Source: Leptotrichia massiliensis (lineage in GTDB: Bacteria > Fusobacteriota > Fusobacteriia > Fusobacteriales > Leptotrichiaceae). Taken from it: DNA of 64,000 bases. A program made the translations under genes and the position numbers. Below are positions 18,991 to 27,358 of the stretch, piece after piece (positions within the stretch are counted from its first letter, which is position 1; every line of letters starts with the position of its first letter). Under the pieces are notes generated by a model. It was not told the DNA's origin and searched no databases. It was given only the letters and a program-made list of their open reading frames with translations. The stretch is taken from contig NZ_FNVZ01000004.1 of NCBI RefSeq assembly GCF_900104625.1, forward strand, positions 62,001-126,000, written 5' to 3'.

Positions 18991-19040
18991 AAAAGCTCCT
19001 CCTGTCCTAAATCATTATTTGTTTTGAATACAGTACCCAA

Positions 19041-19250
19041 TTAATAAGGACTACTGCTGCATTCATATCTTTCTCCATCATCAGTACAATAAGGACGTGT
19101 ATATCCACAATTTCCATGTCCATCACACATAAATCCTGCCGCATCCATCTGTTCTCGTGCTTCTCTCCATTCATTTACATCAAATAATTCACAACTGCTC
19201 AAACTCATTACAAATGAAATCAAAATCAATACTCTGAATAAATTTCTCAT
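19041..19250 (-). CDS. Small Cys-rich lipoprotein (69 aa)
   Basis: 69 residues. Signal sequence with lipobox SLSSC (Cys20), then a short acidic helix (EWREAREQMDAAGFM) and a Cys-rich tail, CDGHGNCGYTRPYCTDDGER, ending ECSSSPY. Five cysteines follow the lipidated one, which suggests disulphides in an oxidising compartment. The tail is related to that of the 44-residue lipoprotein just downstream (GYTR-x-C-x-DDG). An AGGAGAAGTTGCT site precedes the ATG. Role unknown. Confidence 0.75.
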   Translation of the reverse strand: MRNLFRVLILISFVMSLSSCELFDVNEWREAREQMDAAGFMCDGHGNCGYTRPYCTDDGERYECSSSPY

Positions 19251-19461
19251 AGCAACTTCTCCTAAATTTTATAAAATTTTTACATTTCTTTCTTTTATTC
19301 TAGTATATCCTATGTTTTTAATATTTCTGTTTTAATCACCTTATTTTTTTTTTTTTAGATTAGAAATTCATTATATCCTTCAAATCCAATAATTTAACAC
19401 TATTATAGTCAAATATTTTTCTCATTTATAGAATAACTACAACTTTTTATTCTTAAAAAAT

Positions 19462-19497
19462 AAAAACAAAAAAATCAGCCTCCATACAAAGACTGAA
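19462..19497 (-). terminator. Terminator of the metal importer operon
   Basis: On the minus strand TCAGTC pairs with GGCTGA (one G-U) around a 10-nt loop and is followed by TTTTTTTG. It lies 13 bp after the permease stop codon. Confidence 0.65.
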
Positions 19498-19509
19498 AAT
19501 TAATTATTA

Positions 19510-20610
19510 TTATTTATTATTTAACTGCAAATACTTCTCTCCCTTTTCAGAAAGTTTGTAAACTGTGCCATCAACATAAATATATTTTTCCTTTTTAGCT
19601 TTTCCAATAACTTTATTCAAAAATCCCTTATTCCAACGCAAATGATTATCAATGGTGTCAATTCCGCATTCATCTTTTTCCTGTTTTGTATTTACATGGT
19701 TTGATAAATGGATTAGCAATATTCTAACAGAAAATGCCATTTTTTGAGATTTTTTTCGACTTATTGTGAAAATTAATCCTTTCTTTGGAGAAAATATCAA
19801 TGTTAAAAGGAAAATTATACCAATTACAACTGCGATACTTCCTGCAATTGAAATATCAAAAAATCTTGCGAAATGAAATCCAGCCACACTTGCCACAGCC
19901 CCTAGAACAAGGCTTAACCCTATCATTACTTTTAGCTTATCTGTTAATAAATACGCTGTAATTGGAGGACCAATCATAAATGCAACTACCAATATTGAAC
20001 CTACTGCCTCAAATGAGGATACTGCTGTCATTGACACAAGTGACATTAGAATGTAATGAATTAATATTGGCTTCATTCCAAGAGTTATTGCAAGAGCTTT
20101 ATCAAATACCGAAATTTTTAATTCCTTGAAAAAAATAACTACAAAAGATAAATTTATTAAAAATATAACAAAAGTCGTAACCAATCCTTTAGCAACACTA
20201 AAACCAAATATTTCTACCCTATTAAATGGAGCAAATGCCAATTCTCCCAATAATACTGAATCAACATCTAAATGTACATTTCCAGCATACCTTGAGATTA
20301 AAATTACAGCGATACTGAATAACAATGGAAAAACCACTCCAATTGCAGAATCTTCCTTGACAAGCCTTGTCGAATTAAGAAGTTCCACAAGGTAAACAGT
20401 TAAAACGCCAACTATTCCTGCACCTACTATTAACAACGGGGAATTCAAATCATGAACTGCAAAAAATGCAACTACAATTCCAAGTAAGATAGTGTGTGTT
20501 ATCGCATCTGAAACCATCGCCATACTTTTTAAAACTAGAAATGTTCCCAAAATAGAGCAGGCACTTGCAACCATTATTGCGATAAGCTGTATTTCCAATG
20601 AAAAACCCAT
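19510..20610 (-). CDS. Mn/Zn ABC transporter permease with C-terminal winged-helix extension
   Basis: 366 residues. The first 285 or so are an ABC-3 permease of the ZnuB/MntB/TroD type, with about eight helices and the signature AVSSFEAVGSILVVAFMIGPPITAYLL. The family usually ends near residue 290. This one continues for about 75 residues with HLSNHVNTKQEKDECGIDTI, RWNKGFLNKVIGKAKKEKYI and DGTVYKLSEKGEKYLQL, which looks like a cytoplasmic winged-helix (DtxR-like) unit. It is the last gene of the operon, 3 bp after the other permease; the two presumably form a heterodimeric channel. An AAAGGGGG site precedes the start. Confidence 0.88.
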   Translation of the reverse strand: MGFSLEIQLIAIMVASACSILGTFLVLKSMAMVSDAITHTILLGIVVAFFAVHDLNSPLLIVGAGIVGVLTVYLVELLNSTRLVKEDSAIGVVFPLLFSIAVILISRYAGNVHLDVDSVLLGELAFAPFNRVEIFGFSVAKGLVTTFVIFLINLSFVVIFFKELKISVFDKALAITLGMKPILIHYILMSLVSMTAVSSFEAVGSILVVAFMIGPPITAYLLTDKLKVMIGLSLVLGAVASVAGFHFARFFDISIAGSIAVVIGIIFLLTLIFSPKKGLIFTISRKKSQKMAFSVRILLIHLSNHVNTKQEKDECGIDTIDNHLRWNKGFLNKVIGKAKKEKYIYVDGTVYKLSEKGEKYLQLNNK

Positions 20611-20613
20611 AAT

Positions 20614-21570
20614 TTATTTCCCCCTTTCCAGATTATTTATTTTTAAACTACTTAATTCAGTTTTTTTCTTTTCAAGTTTTTCTTTAAATTCTTTTTTTCT
20701 TTTTTGATTTCTTATAATTTTAAATACAATACCTCTTTTATTTGAAAAAAGAATACTAATAACCACTATTATACTTATAATTATAACGATAACAGGTCCA
20801 GTTGGCAAATTGCTTTCACTTATACTTATCAAAGTTCCAAGTAAACCTGATATTCCTCCAAAAAAAGCTGCCAAAATTACCATAATTGAAAGTTTGTCTG
20901 TCCATTGCCGTGCTGCAACTGCTGGAGAAATAAGCATTGCACTTATTAATATTACTCCTGCCGCCTGAATACCTATTATTACAGTAGTTACAATCAATAT
21001 GGAAATTAATATTTCGATTTTCTTGCTTGGAAATCCCAATGTCTTGGCAAAATCAGAGTCAAATGAAACAATTTTAAATTCCTTCCAGAAAAGAATAATT
21101 ATAATTAGAAGAACGATCCCGGTAATCAGGATAATATTTACATCTCTTTTAATAAATGTTGACGCCTGCCCAAAAATAAATTTATTTAATCCCGATTTAT
21201 TCGCGCCCGGCAATTTATTCAAGTAAGAAAGTAAAACTAATCCCAATCCAAAAAATACAGATAAAATCAATGCCAAAGCACTATCAAATTTTATTTTTGT
21301 ATAATTTTGAATTAATTGAATCAAACCAATACATACAATTCCTGTAATTAACGCACCTAGCAGCAAAACTTCTGTATTTTTCACATTCGTAAATAAAAAA
21401 GCCAGGCAAACTCCAGGAAGTGAAGCATGAGAAACTGCATCTCCCAATAAACTTTGCTTTCGTAAAACGGCAAAACATCCAAGTATTCCAGAAACCATTC
21501 CAAGTAATGAACAGCCAAGTGCAACTGTCCTAAAAGTATGATCAGAAATAAGAAGATTTAATATATTCAT
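20614..21570 (-). CDS. Mn/Zn ABC transporter permease (TroC/ZnuB-like)
   Basis: About 318 residues from the ATG at 21570, supported by AAGGAGG seven bases upstream; a TTG eight codons earlier is in frame but lies across the ATPase gene end. Eight to nine hydrophobic helices and the ABC-3 motif IQAAGVILISAMLISPAVAARQW are visible, together with LLGDAVSHASLPGV near the start. The last 45 residues are strongly basic and cytoplasmic. It is placed directly after the ATPase stop codon, implying coupled translation. Confidence 0.9.
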   Translation of the reverse strand: MNILNLLISDHTFRTVALGCSLLGMVSGILGCFAVLRKQSLLGDAVSHASLPGVCLAFLFTNVKNTEVLLLGALITGIVCIGLIQLIQNYTKIKFDSALALILSVFFGLGLVLLSYLNKLPGANKSGLNKFIFGQASTFIKRDVNIILITGIVLLIIIILFWKEFKIVSFDSDFAKTLGFPSKKIEILISILIVTTVIIGIQAAGVILISAMLISPAVAARQWTDKLSIMVILAAFFGGISGLLGTLISISESNLPTGPVIVIIISIIVVISILFSNKRGIVFKIIRNQKRKKEFKEKLEKKKTELSSLKINNLERGK

Positions 21571-21571
21571 T

Positions 21572-22348
21572 TTAATCCTCCTTTTCGATTTCAAGATGAT
21601 TTTTATTATCTTGAGTTAATTTTTTACTTTTATATGTTTTTTCAATATTTTCAGGAGTAAAAATTTCCTCTACAGGGCCGGAAGCTATAACAGAAACATT
21701 TATAAACGTCACATAGTCAAAATAATCTTTTACCGTTTGTAAATCATGATGAACAACGATTACAGTCTTTTTCTCATCCCGTAATTTTTTTAGAATATTT
21801 ACAATAGATTTTTCAGTTTTGCTGTCAACACCTTGAAAAGGCTCATCCATAAAGTATATCTCAGCATCCTGAACCAATGCCCGTGCCAAAAACACCCTCT
21901 GCTGCTGCCCACCAGATAACTGGCTTATCTGTCTATCTGAGAACTCATCCATTTCCACTTTGTGAATAGCTTCCTTTGTTTTTTCCTTATCAATTTTTCT
22001 AACTTTCTTTAACCATCCAACTTTTCCATAACGTCCCATTTCCACAACATCAAACACAGTAGTCGGAAAATCCCAGTCAACACTTCCTCTCTGAGGTACA
22101 TAAGCAATCTTATCCCTTACTTTACCGTATTTTTCATTATAAAATTTCACCTCGCCAGTGACAGGATTTATCAAATCAAGCATCGCCTTAATCAAAGTAG
22201 ATTTCCCAGCTCCATTCGGCCCCACTATCGCCATAAGAATACCTTTTTTGATACCCAGCTCAACATCCCATAAAACAGGTTTATCTTCATATGCTATTGT
22301 TAAATCTTCAACTTTTATAATAACATCATCAGAAACATTTTGATTCAT
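21572..22348 (-). CDS. Mn/Zn ABC transporter ATP-binding protein
   Basis: 258 residues, full length for the TroB/MntB/ZnuC class. Walker A GPNGAGKS (about 43-50), Q-loop YVPQRGSVDWDFP (the VDWDFP stretch is typical for Mn/Zn ATPases), signature LSGGQQQR, Walker B EIYFMDEP, and H-loop VVHHD. It powers the two downstream permeases. The ribosome site is AGGAGAG. A 157-bp gap with a long hairpin separates it from the binding-protein gene. Confidence 0.93.
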   Translation of the reverse strand: MNQNVSDDVIIKVEDLTIAYEDKPVLWDVELGIKKGILMAIVGPNGAGKSTLIKAMLDLINPVTGEVKFYNEKYGKVRDKIAYVPQRGSVDWDFPTTVFDVVEMGRYGKVGWLKKVRKIDKEKTKEAIHKVEMDEFSDRQISQLSGGQQQRVFLARALVQDAEIYFMDEPFQGVDSKTEKSIVNILKKLRDEKKTVIVVHHDLQTVKDYFDYVTFINVSVIASGPVEEIFTPENIEKTYKSKKLTQDNKNHLEIEKED

Positions 22349-22378
22349 TTTACTTCTCTCCTAAATTTAAAAATTATA

Positions 22379-22460
22379 ACATAGCAAAACAACTTTAAGG
22401 AATTTTTTTATGTTTTACATAATAAAAGGGGAGTGATAATTAAAGTTATTCTGCTATGTT
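22379..22460 (-). other. Long intercistronic hairpin in the metal importer operon
   Basis: Arms 22379-22400 and 22440-22460 (AACATAGCA and TGCTATGTT outermost, AACTTTAA / TTAAAGTT inside) form a stem of about 20 bp with one bulge. It lies between the binding-protein gene and the ATPase gene. On the transcribed strand the following sequence is TATAATTTTT, only a weak U-tract. It could be an mRNA stabiliser or a partial terminator that keeps the binding protein in excess; this is inference. Confidence 0.6.
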
Positions 22461-22505
22461 TTTTTGAATTATTTTATATATAATTAATAAAAATAATTAC
22501 CGATT

Positions 22506-23441
22506 TTATTTTAATGCATTTACAATAGTATCGGCGTTTGCCTTAACTGTTTTAATATAAGTTTCAGAGTTGTGTGCTTCATCTCCCAGTGAGTCTGAGT
22601 ACAATTCTCCACCTATTTTAACTTCTTTTCCTTTAGCCTTTACAGCTTCCTGAAGTGCTTCTATACTTTTTTTCGGAACAGAAGATTCTACAAATATTGC
22701 TTTTATATTTCTTTCAACTATGAAATTAGCCAAATCGCTTATATTTTTTGTACCAGTTTCAGAATCTGTAGAAACACCTTGTATTGCTTTTACTTCTAGT
22801 CCAAATTGTTCTCCAAAGTAGTTAAATGCATCATGAGCTGTTACAAGAACTCTACTTTTTTCAGGAATTTCATTAATTCTTGTTTTTACATAAGTTGTAA
22901 GTTCATTTAGTTCAGCTTTATATTTTTTCAGGTTTTCTTTGTAGTAGTCACTATTTTTAGGATCATATTTACTTAATTCGGCTTCTACTGCCTCAGCTTC
23001 CTTTTCCCATAATTCTGTATTAAACCATACATGCGGGTCAGGAGTATTTTGGTCAACTAGATGAATTTTGCTTTTATCCAGTTTGTCCCCAACATTTAAT
23101 ATATTTTTGTTTTGAGAAGTTAATTTTTCAAAAATTTCTGTCATTTTACCTTCCAAGTGCAATCCACCATACACTATAATGTCAGCATTTCCAAGTTTTT
23201 CAATATCACCTGCACTGGCACTATACAAATGCGGATCTACTCCTTCTCCCATAAGTCCTGTAACTTCGACTTTATCTCCACCAATCGTTTTTACAAGGTC
23301 AGTAAGCATTGTCGTCGTTGTGGTAACTTTTATTTTTTTACCTGACGAAGCTCCACTTTTACCGCAAGATATTAGTAGCATCATTGCTACACATACTGCA
23401 ATTACTAAATTTAATTTTCTAAGTATATTATTTTTACTCAT
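22506..23441 (-). CDS. Mn/Zn-binding lipoprotein of the ABC importer (TroA/ZnuA family)
   Basis: 311 residues. Lipobox LLISC (Cys26). Cluster A-I metal-binding protein motifs: MTEIFEKL helix, a His in GGLHLEGK, DPHVWFNTELW, VLVTAHDAFNYFG, and a late Asp in LYSDSLG. These supply the three His and one Asp/Glu ligands expected for Mn or Zn. The His-rich loop of ZnuA is lacking, which slightly favours Mn, but the metal cannot be settled from sequence. The start overlaps the end of the repressor gene by eight bases, with GGAGG inside that gene. It delivers metal to the permeases encoded downstream. Confidence 0.9.
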   Translation of the reverse strand: MSKNNILRKLNLVIAVCVAMMLLISCGKSGASSGKKIKVTTTTTMLTDLVKTIGGDKVEVTGLMGEGVDPHLYSASAGDIEKLGNADIIVYGGLHLEGKMTEIFEKLTSQNKNILNVGDKLDKSKIHLVDQNTPDPHVWFNTELWEKEAEAVEAELSKYDPKNSDYYKENLKKYKAELNELTTYVKTRINEIPEKSRVLVTAHDAFNYFGEQFGLEVKAIQGVSTDSETGTKNISDLANFIVERNIKAIFVESSVPKKSIEALQEAVKAKGKEVKIGGELYSDSLGDEAHNSETYIKTVKANADTIVNALK

Positions 23442-24108
23442 AATCTATTTCCTCCGTGTCTTCATTTTTTTTGTAAACTTTAATCATAGTTGCCGCATTA
23501 AAAGCTACTGCTTTTTCATGATTTGCTTTACTTTTTAAATATATTGGCCCATCAAATGGATCCTTTTTGTCGACAATATATTCTTCCTTTAAATTTATAT
23601 TCAAATCTCGTAGATAATCATATAATTCGATATTATCTTCGACACTTAATATAACAACTTCGTCATCTTCCTCAGCTTCAGACAATTTTATAATATTTTC
23701 CTCATTGAAGTTTTTTACATCATAAAAAATTGGACTGCCATGTGGACATTCTTTAGGGTAAAATAAGAATTTTTCCAGTTTTTGAAGTAACTTATTGCTT
23801 GTTACATGCTCCAAAATTTCTGCTTCCTTATGTACTTCCTCTTTATCATATCCTAGCCTTTCAAATAAAAAAACTTCCCAAACCCTATGTTTACGTATAA
23901 TGTCAAGTGCAAATTTATTCCCCTTTTCAGTAAGTTTTACTGTTTTTTTGTCAATAGTTAAATAATCATCATTTACCAGCTTTTTTATCATTTCACTGAC
24001 TGAAGCTGGAGATATATTTAAATATTCTGCAAGTTTTTTATTAGAATATTCCTTCTTTTTTTTCAAAGTATATATTCCTTTTAAATAATCTTCTATACTT
24101 CTGCTCAT
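23434..24108 (-). CDS. DtxR/MntR-family metal-dependent repressor
   Basis: 224 residues. N-terminal winged helix (IEDYLKGIYTL, SNKKLAEYLNISPASVSEMIKKL, LTEKGNKFALDIIRKHRVWEVFL), the dimer/metal-binding segment with EVHKEAEILEHV and CPHG (about 75-125), and a C-terminal FeoA/SH3-like domain (about 150-215). DtxR/MntR proteins bind palindromes when loaded with Fe or Mn. It is the first gene of the importer operon and has two matching palindromes between its own promoter and start, so autoregulation is very likely. AAGGAAGGAG precedes the ATG. Confidence 0.93.
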   Translation of the reverse strand: MSRSIEDYLKGIYTLKKKKEYSNKKLAEYLNISPASVSEMIKKLVNDDYLTIDKKTVKLTEKGNKFALDIIRKHRVWEVFLFERLGYDKEEVHKEAEILEHVTSNKLLQKLEKFLFYPKECPHGSPIFYDVKNFNEENIIKLSEAEEDDEVVILSVEDNIELYDYLRDLNINLKEEYIVDKKDPFDGPIYLKSKANHEKAVAFNAATMIKVYKKNEDTEEIDYE

Positions 24109-24133
24109 TCCAACTCCTTCCTTTTTTAGTTTG

Positions 24134-24161
24134 ACCTAATCTATAAATTAGGTTTGCCTAA
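24134..24161 (-). promoter_or_regulatory. DtxR-type operator (two overlapping palindromes)
   Basis: ACCTAAT (24134-24140) and ATTAGGT (24147-24153) form one inverted repeat; TTAGG (24148-24152) and CCTAA (24157-24161) form a second that overlaps it. TTAGGTTTGCCTAA is close to DtxR/IdeR-class boxes. It sits between the -10 box and the repressor start. Confidence 0.8.
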
Positions 24162-24171
24162 TAACGTTATT

Positions 24172-24200
24172 ATATTACCACTAAATACTTTGATTGTCAA
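24172..24200 (-). promoter_or_regulatory. Sigma-70 promoter of the metal repressor/importer operon
   Basis: On the minus strand TTGACA (24195-24200), a 17-bp spacer, then TAATAT (24172-24177). The operator lies immediately downstream, covering the likely start of transcription. Confidence 0.85.
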
Positions 24201-24465
24201 GACTTCTTTAATAATTTTTTTAGATAATATACCCGGATGATTTAATATCACACTAATTATAATTAATTTAAACATAAAAATAAAAAGTACATTTAATAGT
24301 ATCAGGATTTTCATCTGAATATTAAAAAATGTACTTTGTTTGAAAGGTTTGATAGGAGCTGCTATAATAAACTATTTATATCCAACTCGTCTAAATCAAT
24401 TCAAATTAATTTTTCTCCATTCATATTGTATAACATTTTTCAAAAATATAGTGTAACTTTGGTTA
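24201..24465. other. Intergenic stretch with a terminator-like hairpin and no assigned gene
   Basis: An imperfect hairpin (24283-24337; AAAGTACATTT with AAATGTACTTT) is followed on the minus strand by TTTTTATTTTTATG, as a terminator would be, but no gene of 60 codons or more ends there. A palindrome TGTAAC-TTTG-GTTACA lies at 24452-24467. A short minus-strand frame with an internal TGA is also present. Nothing firmer can be assigned. Confidence 0.4.
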
Positions 24466-24511
24466 CAAAAAAAACTCCCATTTAAATTTTTTAAAAACGG
24501 GAATTTTTTGT
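24466..24511 (-). terminator. Terminator of bioY
   Basis: On the minus strand CCCGTTT pairs with AAATGGG in a longer stem, followed by a run of eight T. It lies about 65 bp after the bioY stop. Confidence 0.75.
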
Positions 24512-24576
24512 ATCAAGTATTCTTACTTTAATTTTAACTTCTTAAATAACTCATTTAATTAATTCTTTTTATTATA

Positions 24577-25149
24577 CTATTTTCTTGGAATAAATTTCCA
24601 TAATGTTGGTACAAGCAAGGTTACAGCTGTTGATTTTAATGCATCTCCTGGAAGGAAAGGTAACACACCAATCATGAATACATTTTTACCAGTTACAAAT
24701 AATGATAATTGCAATGCACCTAATGTCAAAATAATTGTACTAGAAAGCATTAATGAAAGAATTGTTTTTACGTAAGATTTTGTAACTCCTTTATCAGCTA
24801 AATATCCTAAAAGCATTGTAGAAACAATATATCCTAAAATATACCCTCCTGTTGGTGAAAATAAAGATCCTGCCTTAGCGCCAGCAAAAACTGGGGCACC
24901 TAAACTACCTGCCGCAACATAGGAAAGTATAGTAGCAGTTCCTAATTTTCTACCATATAGCAACGCCATTAATGTGACTCCAAATGTTCCAAGTGTAATT
25001 GGTACTGGAGTATAAGGTAATGGAATCATAACTTGAGCCATTAAACTCAAAAATACTACTCCACCTAATACTAAAAGAACATTTCTAAAAATTTCCTTTT
25101 CTTTTGTTTCAATTTTAACAATGTTGTTAATCAATGCATTCTGTTTCAT
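24577..25149 (-). CDS. bioY: BioY biotin transporter (ECF S component)
   Basis: 190 residues, full length for BioY. Six hydrophobic helices and the BioY hallmarks VPITLGTFGVTLMALLYGRKLGT, GAPVFAGAKAGSLFSPTGGYILGY and LPFLPGDALKSTAVTLLVP. BioY binds biotin with high affinity and can work alone or with the shared ECF energising module (not in this window). Biotin import fits with the biotin carboxylase gene at 5 kb. Good GGAGG site before the ATG. Single-gene transcription unit with its own promoter and terminator. Confidence 0.93.
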   Translation of the reverse strand: MKQNALINNIVKIETKEKEIFRNVLLVLGGVVFLSLMAQVMIPLPYTPVPITLGTFGVTLMALLYGRKLGTATILSYVAAGSLGAPVFAGAKAGSLFSPTGGYILGYIVSTMLLGYLADKGVTKSYVKTILSLMLSSTIILTLGALQLSLFVTGKNVFMIGVLPFLPGDALKSTAVTLLVPTLWKFIPRK

Positions 25150-25182
25150 AAGAAAACCTCCATCTTTTTTGTTTATATTATT

Positions 25183-25211
25183 ATTGTAACACTTGTAATA
25201 TAAAAAGTCAA
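25183..25211 (-). promoter_or_regulatory. Promoter of bioY, with TTGTAA direct repeats
   Basis: Minus strand TTGACT (25206-25211), 17-bp spacer, TACAAT (25183-25188). The plus-strand sequence TTGTAA-CAC-TTGTAA lies across the -10 box and could be a control site; no known biotin-repressor palindrome is matched. Confidence 0.7.
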
Positions 25212-25280
25212 TAAACTGATTTTTTATAATTTTAAATAAAGTTAAACTAAAGTTGTGAAGTTTATTAATTATTATGTCAT

Positions 25281-25318
25281 AAAAAATACCCTAATCAATT
25301 AAGATTAGAGTACTTTTT
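25281..25318 (-). terminator. Terminator downstream of dnaJ
   Basis: Arms 25287-25296 and 25303-25312 form 10 bp with one G-U on the minus strand, followed by TTTTTTATG. Confidence 0.75.
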
Positions 25319-25420
25319 TGAATTTTTTCATTTAATTTCAGTATTTCGTTTTTTATACAACATGTGTAATATACAAATTATTATTTTTTTCAACTCAAAT
25401 TTTAATCTAAAAAAAATTTT

Positions 25421-26590
25421 TTAATTTTCAAATTTACTAAAAAATCTTTTTATTTTATCTTTAAACGAATGTGCCTTTTTGTAATTTTTCTTATTGTCAA
25501 GCGAACCATCAAATTCACGTAAAATTTCCTTTTGTTTATCACTAAGATTTGTTGGAGTTTCCACTTTTATTTCGACAATTTCATCTCCTCTATTTTCACT
25601 TCGAGCATATTTAATTCCTTCATTTCTCAATCTAAATGTTTTTCCATTTTGAGTCCCTTCAGGAATTACTATTTTTTTCTTACCACTAAGTGTAGGCACT
25701 TCCACTTCTCCACCTAAAATAGCCGTTGTCATTTTTAAAGGCACTTCACAATGAATATCATATTCACTTATTCTTTCAAAAATATCATGCTTTGCAACAG
25801 TTATATGCACTCGCAAATCCCCAAAGACTCCACCATTTGCCCCTGCGTCTCCACACTCTCTTACTACTAATCTTTGTCCAGTCTGAAGTCCTGATGGAAA
25901 TCTTACCTTTTTTGTAAATATTTCTCTTTCCAATCCTGTTCCATGACAAGTATGACATTCTTTTTCAGGAATTTTTCCAGTTCCGTGACACTTGTCACAT
26001 TCCTGTATTCCACTTGTCATACCAAACAATGTTCTCTGTTGCACTCTTACATGTCCTGAACCATTACATTTATCACATGTTTTCATATTGTGTCCTGGTT
26101 CAGCACCACTTCCGTGACAAGTTTTACATTGCCCGTTTCTTTTATATTTTAATTCTTTTTCTGTACCAAAAGCCACTTCTTCAAGAGTCAATGTTAAATT
26201 ATATCTTAAATCATCCCCTTGATGCACTCTTGGTCCTTGACTTCGACTTCTTCCACCAAAAAAACTATCAAAAATATCTCCAAAACCTTCAAACTCAAAG
26301 CCACCAGCACCGCCAAAGCCTCCGAAGCCTTGTCCTCCAAAGCCACCTGCTCCAGCTCCACCATTTTCAAATGCTGCATGTCCATATTGATCATACGCCG
26401 CTCTTTTTTGCGGATCGCTTAACACTTCATTTGCTTCCTGTACTTCCTTAAATTTGGCTTCAGCTTCAGGATTATCCTTATTTCTATCTGGATGATATTT
26501 TTTTGCCATACTCCTATACGCTTTTTTTATATCCTGTTCCGAAGCGTTTTTGGGTACGCCAAGCACTTCATAATAATCTCTTTTTGCCAT
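25421..26590 (-). CDS. dnaJ: Chaperone DnaJ (Hsp40)
   Basis: 389 residues with full DnaJ architecture: J domain with HPD at 33-35, Gly/Phe-rich linker (about 75-115), four CxxCxGxG zinc motifs (from CKTCHGSG to CHTCHGTG), then the C-terminal substrate-binding domains. It stimulates the ATPase of DnaK and hands over unfolded proteins. The linker is very glycine-rich. It is separated from hrcA-grpE-dnaK by four other genes and so is probably transcribed separately. The last 35 residues are an added basic tail ([19 protein letters not shown]). Confidence 0.95.
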   Translation of the reverse strand: MAKRDYYEVLGVPKNASEQDIKKAYRSMAKKYHPDRNKDNPEAEAKFKEVQEANEVLSDPQKRAAYDQYGHAAFENGGAGAGGFGGQGFGGFGGAGGFEFEGFGDIFDSFFGGRSRSQGPRVHQGDDLRYNLTLTLEEVAFGTEKELKYKRNGQCKTCHGSGAEPGHNMKTCDKCNGSGHVRVQQRTLFGMTSGIQECDKCHGTGKIPEKECHTCHGTGLEREIFTKKVRFPSGLQTGQRLVVRECGDAGANGGVFGDLRVHITVAKHDIFERISEYDIHCEVPLKMTTAILGGEVEVPTLSGKKKIVIPEGTQNGKTFRLRNEGIKYARSENRGDEIVEIKVETPTNLSDKQKEILREFDGSLDNKKNYKKAHSFKDKIKRFFSKFEN

Positions 26591-26673
26591 TTTTTATCTT
26601 TTATCCTTTCCACTTCTGCAAATTTTATTTTTATCTATTATTTTTATTTTAAATTATACAAAAATATAAACTA

Positions 26674-27162
26674 TCAAATACTCATTGCAAGACCTACTAA
26701 TCCAAAGAACAACCACATTCTATCACTAATAGCTTCAAAACTTGTTAATTCCCACCATATTGTTGGTCGTTCTAAAAATATCATTACTACAACTATCACA
26801 ATAAGTACATATAAAACTCCTCTTAAAGGATCCTTTCCCTTTTCCATTTCCTTTGCTTTATGAAAAATTGAACTTATTGAAACAAATATATAAGCTCCGA
26901 ATAAAAATGATTTTAATCCAAAACCTACTCTTAACAAATGAATTATTGCAAAAAATGCCACATCTGCAACGCCATTCTCAAATCCTGGCTTCACTGCCTT
27001 ATACATAAGAAAACACATTATTAAGACACTCATGAAATAAAAAAATATAAATATATGAATTCGTGGAAAATTTGATGCATATCTAGAAACTAATATTCCA
27101 AAAGAAATTGCACCTATCAAATTTGCAATTCTACTCATTCTTTCCTTAAGTGTACCTGTCAT
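26674..27162 (-). CDS. Small polytopic membrane protein, unknown function
   Basis: About 162 residues from the ATG at 27162, with AAGGA seven bases before it (an in-frame GTG lies six bases upstream). Four or five hydrophobic segments at about 15-30, 38-56, 66-90, 92-105 and 115-132, with a final one at the C-terminus. I do not recognise a family. It lies 83 bp upstream of dnaJ on the same strand and may be co-transcribed with it. Confidence 0.65.
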   Translation of the reverse strand: MTGTLKERMSRIANLIGAISFGILVSRYASNFPRIHIFIFFYFMSVLIMCFLMYKAVKPGFENGVADVAFFAIIHLLRVGFGLKSFLFGAYIFVSISSIFHKAKEMEKGKDPLRGVLYVLIVIVVVMIFLERPTIWWELTSFEAISDRMWLFFGLVGLAMSI

Positions 27163-27358
27163 TTTCACATCCTTCTATTATAACATTCCACAAATATTCT
27201 CTAATTATTAGGAATTTATAATTTTTAAGTTTATATTAAACCTTAAATACCTCTAAAAATTATAATCATTTAATAATTGGTTTTAAAGCTAATTAAACAT
27301 ATTATAACCTAATTTCCCAAGAAATCCAACACTAAATTTGAGTTTTTTGAATTTTTCG

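Noticed and set aside
26014-26451. 145-codon plus-strand frame opposite dnaJ
   Set aside because: Antisense shadow of the zinc-finger and Gly/Phe region of dnaJ.
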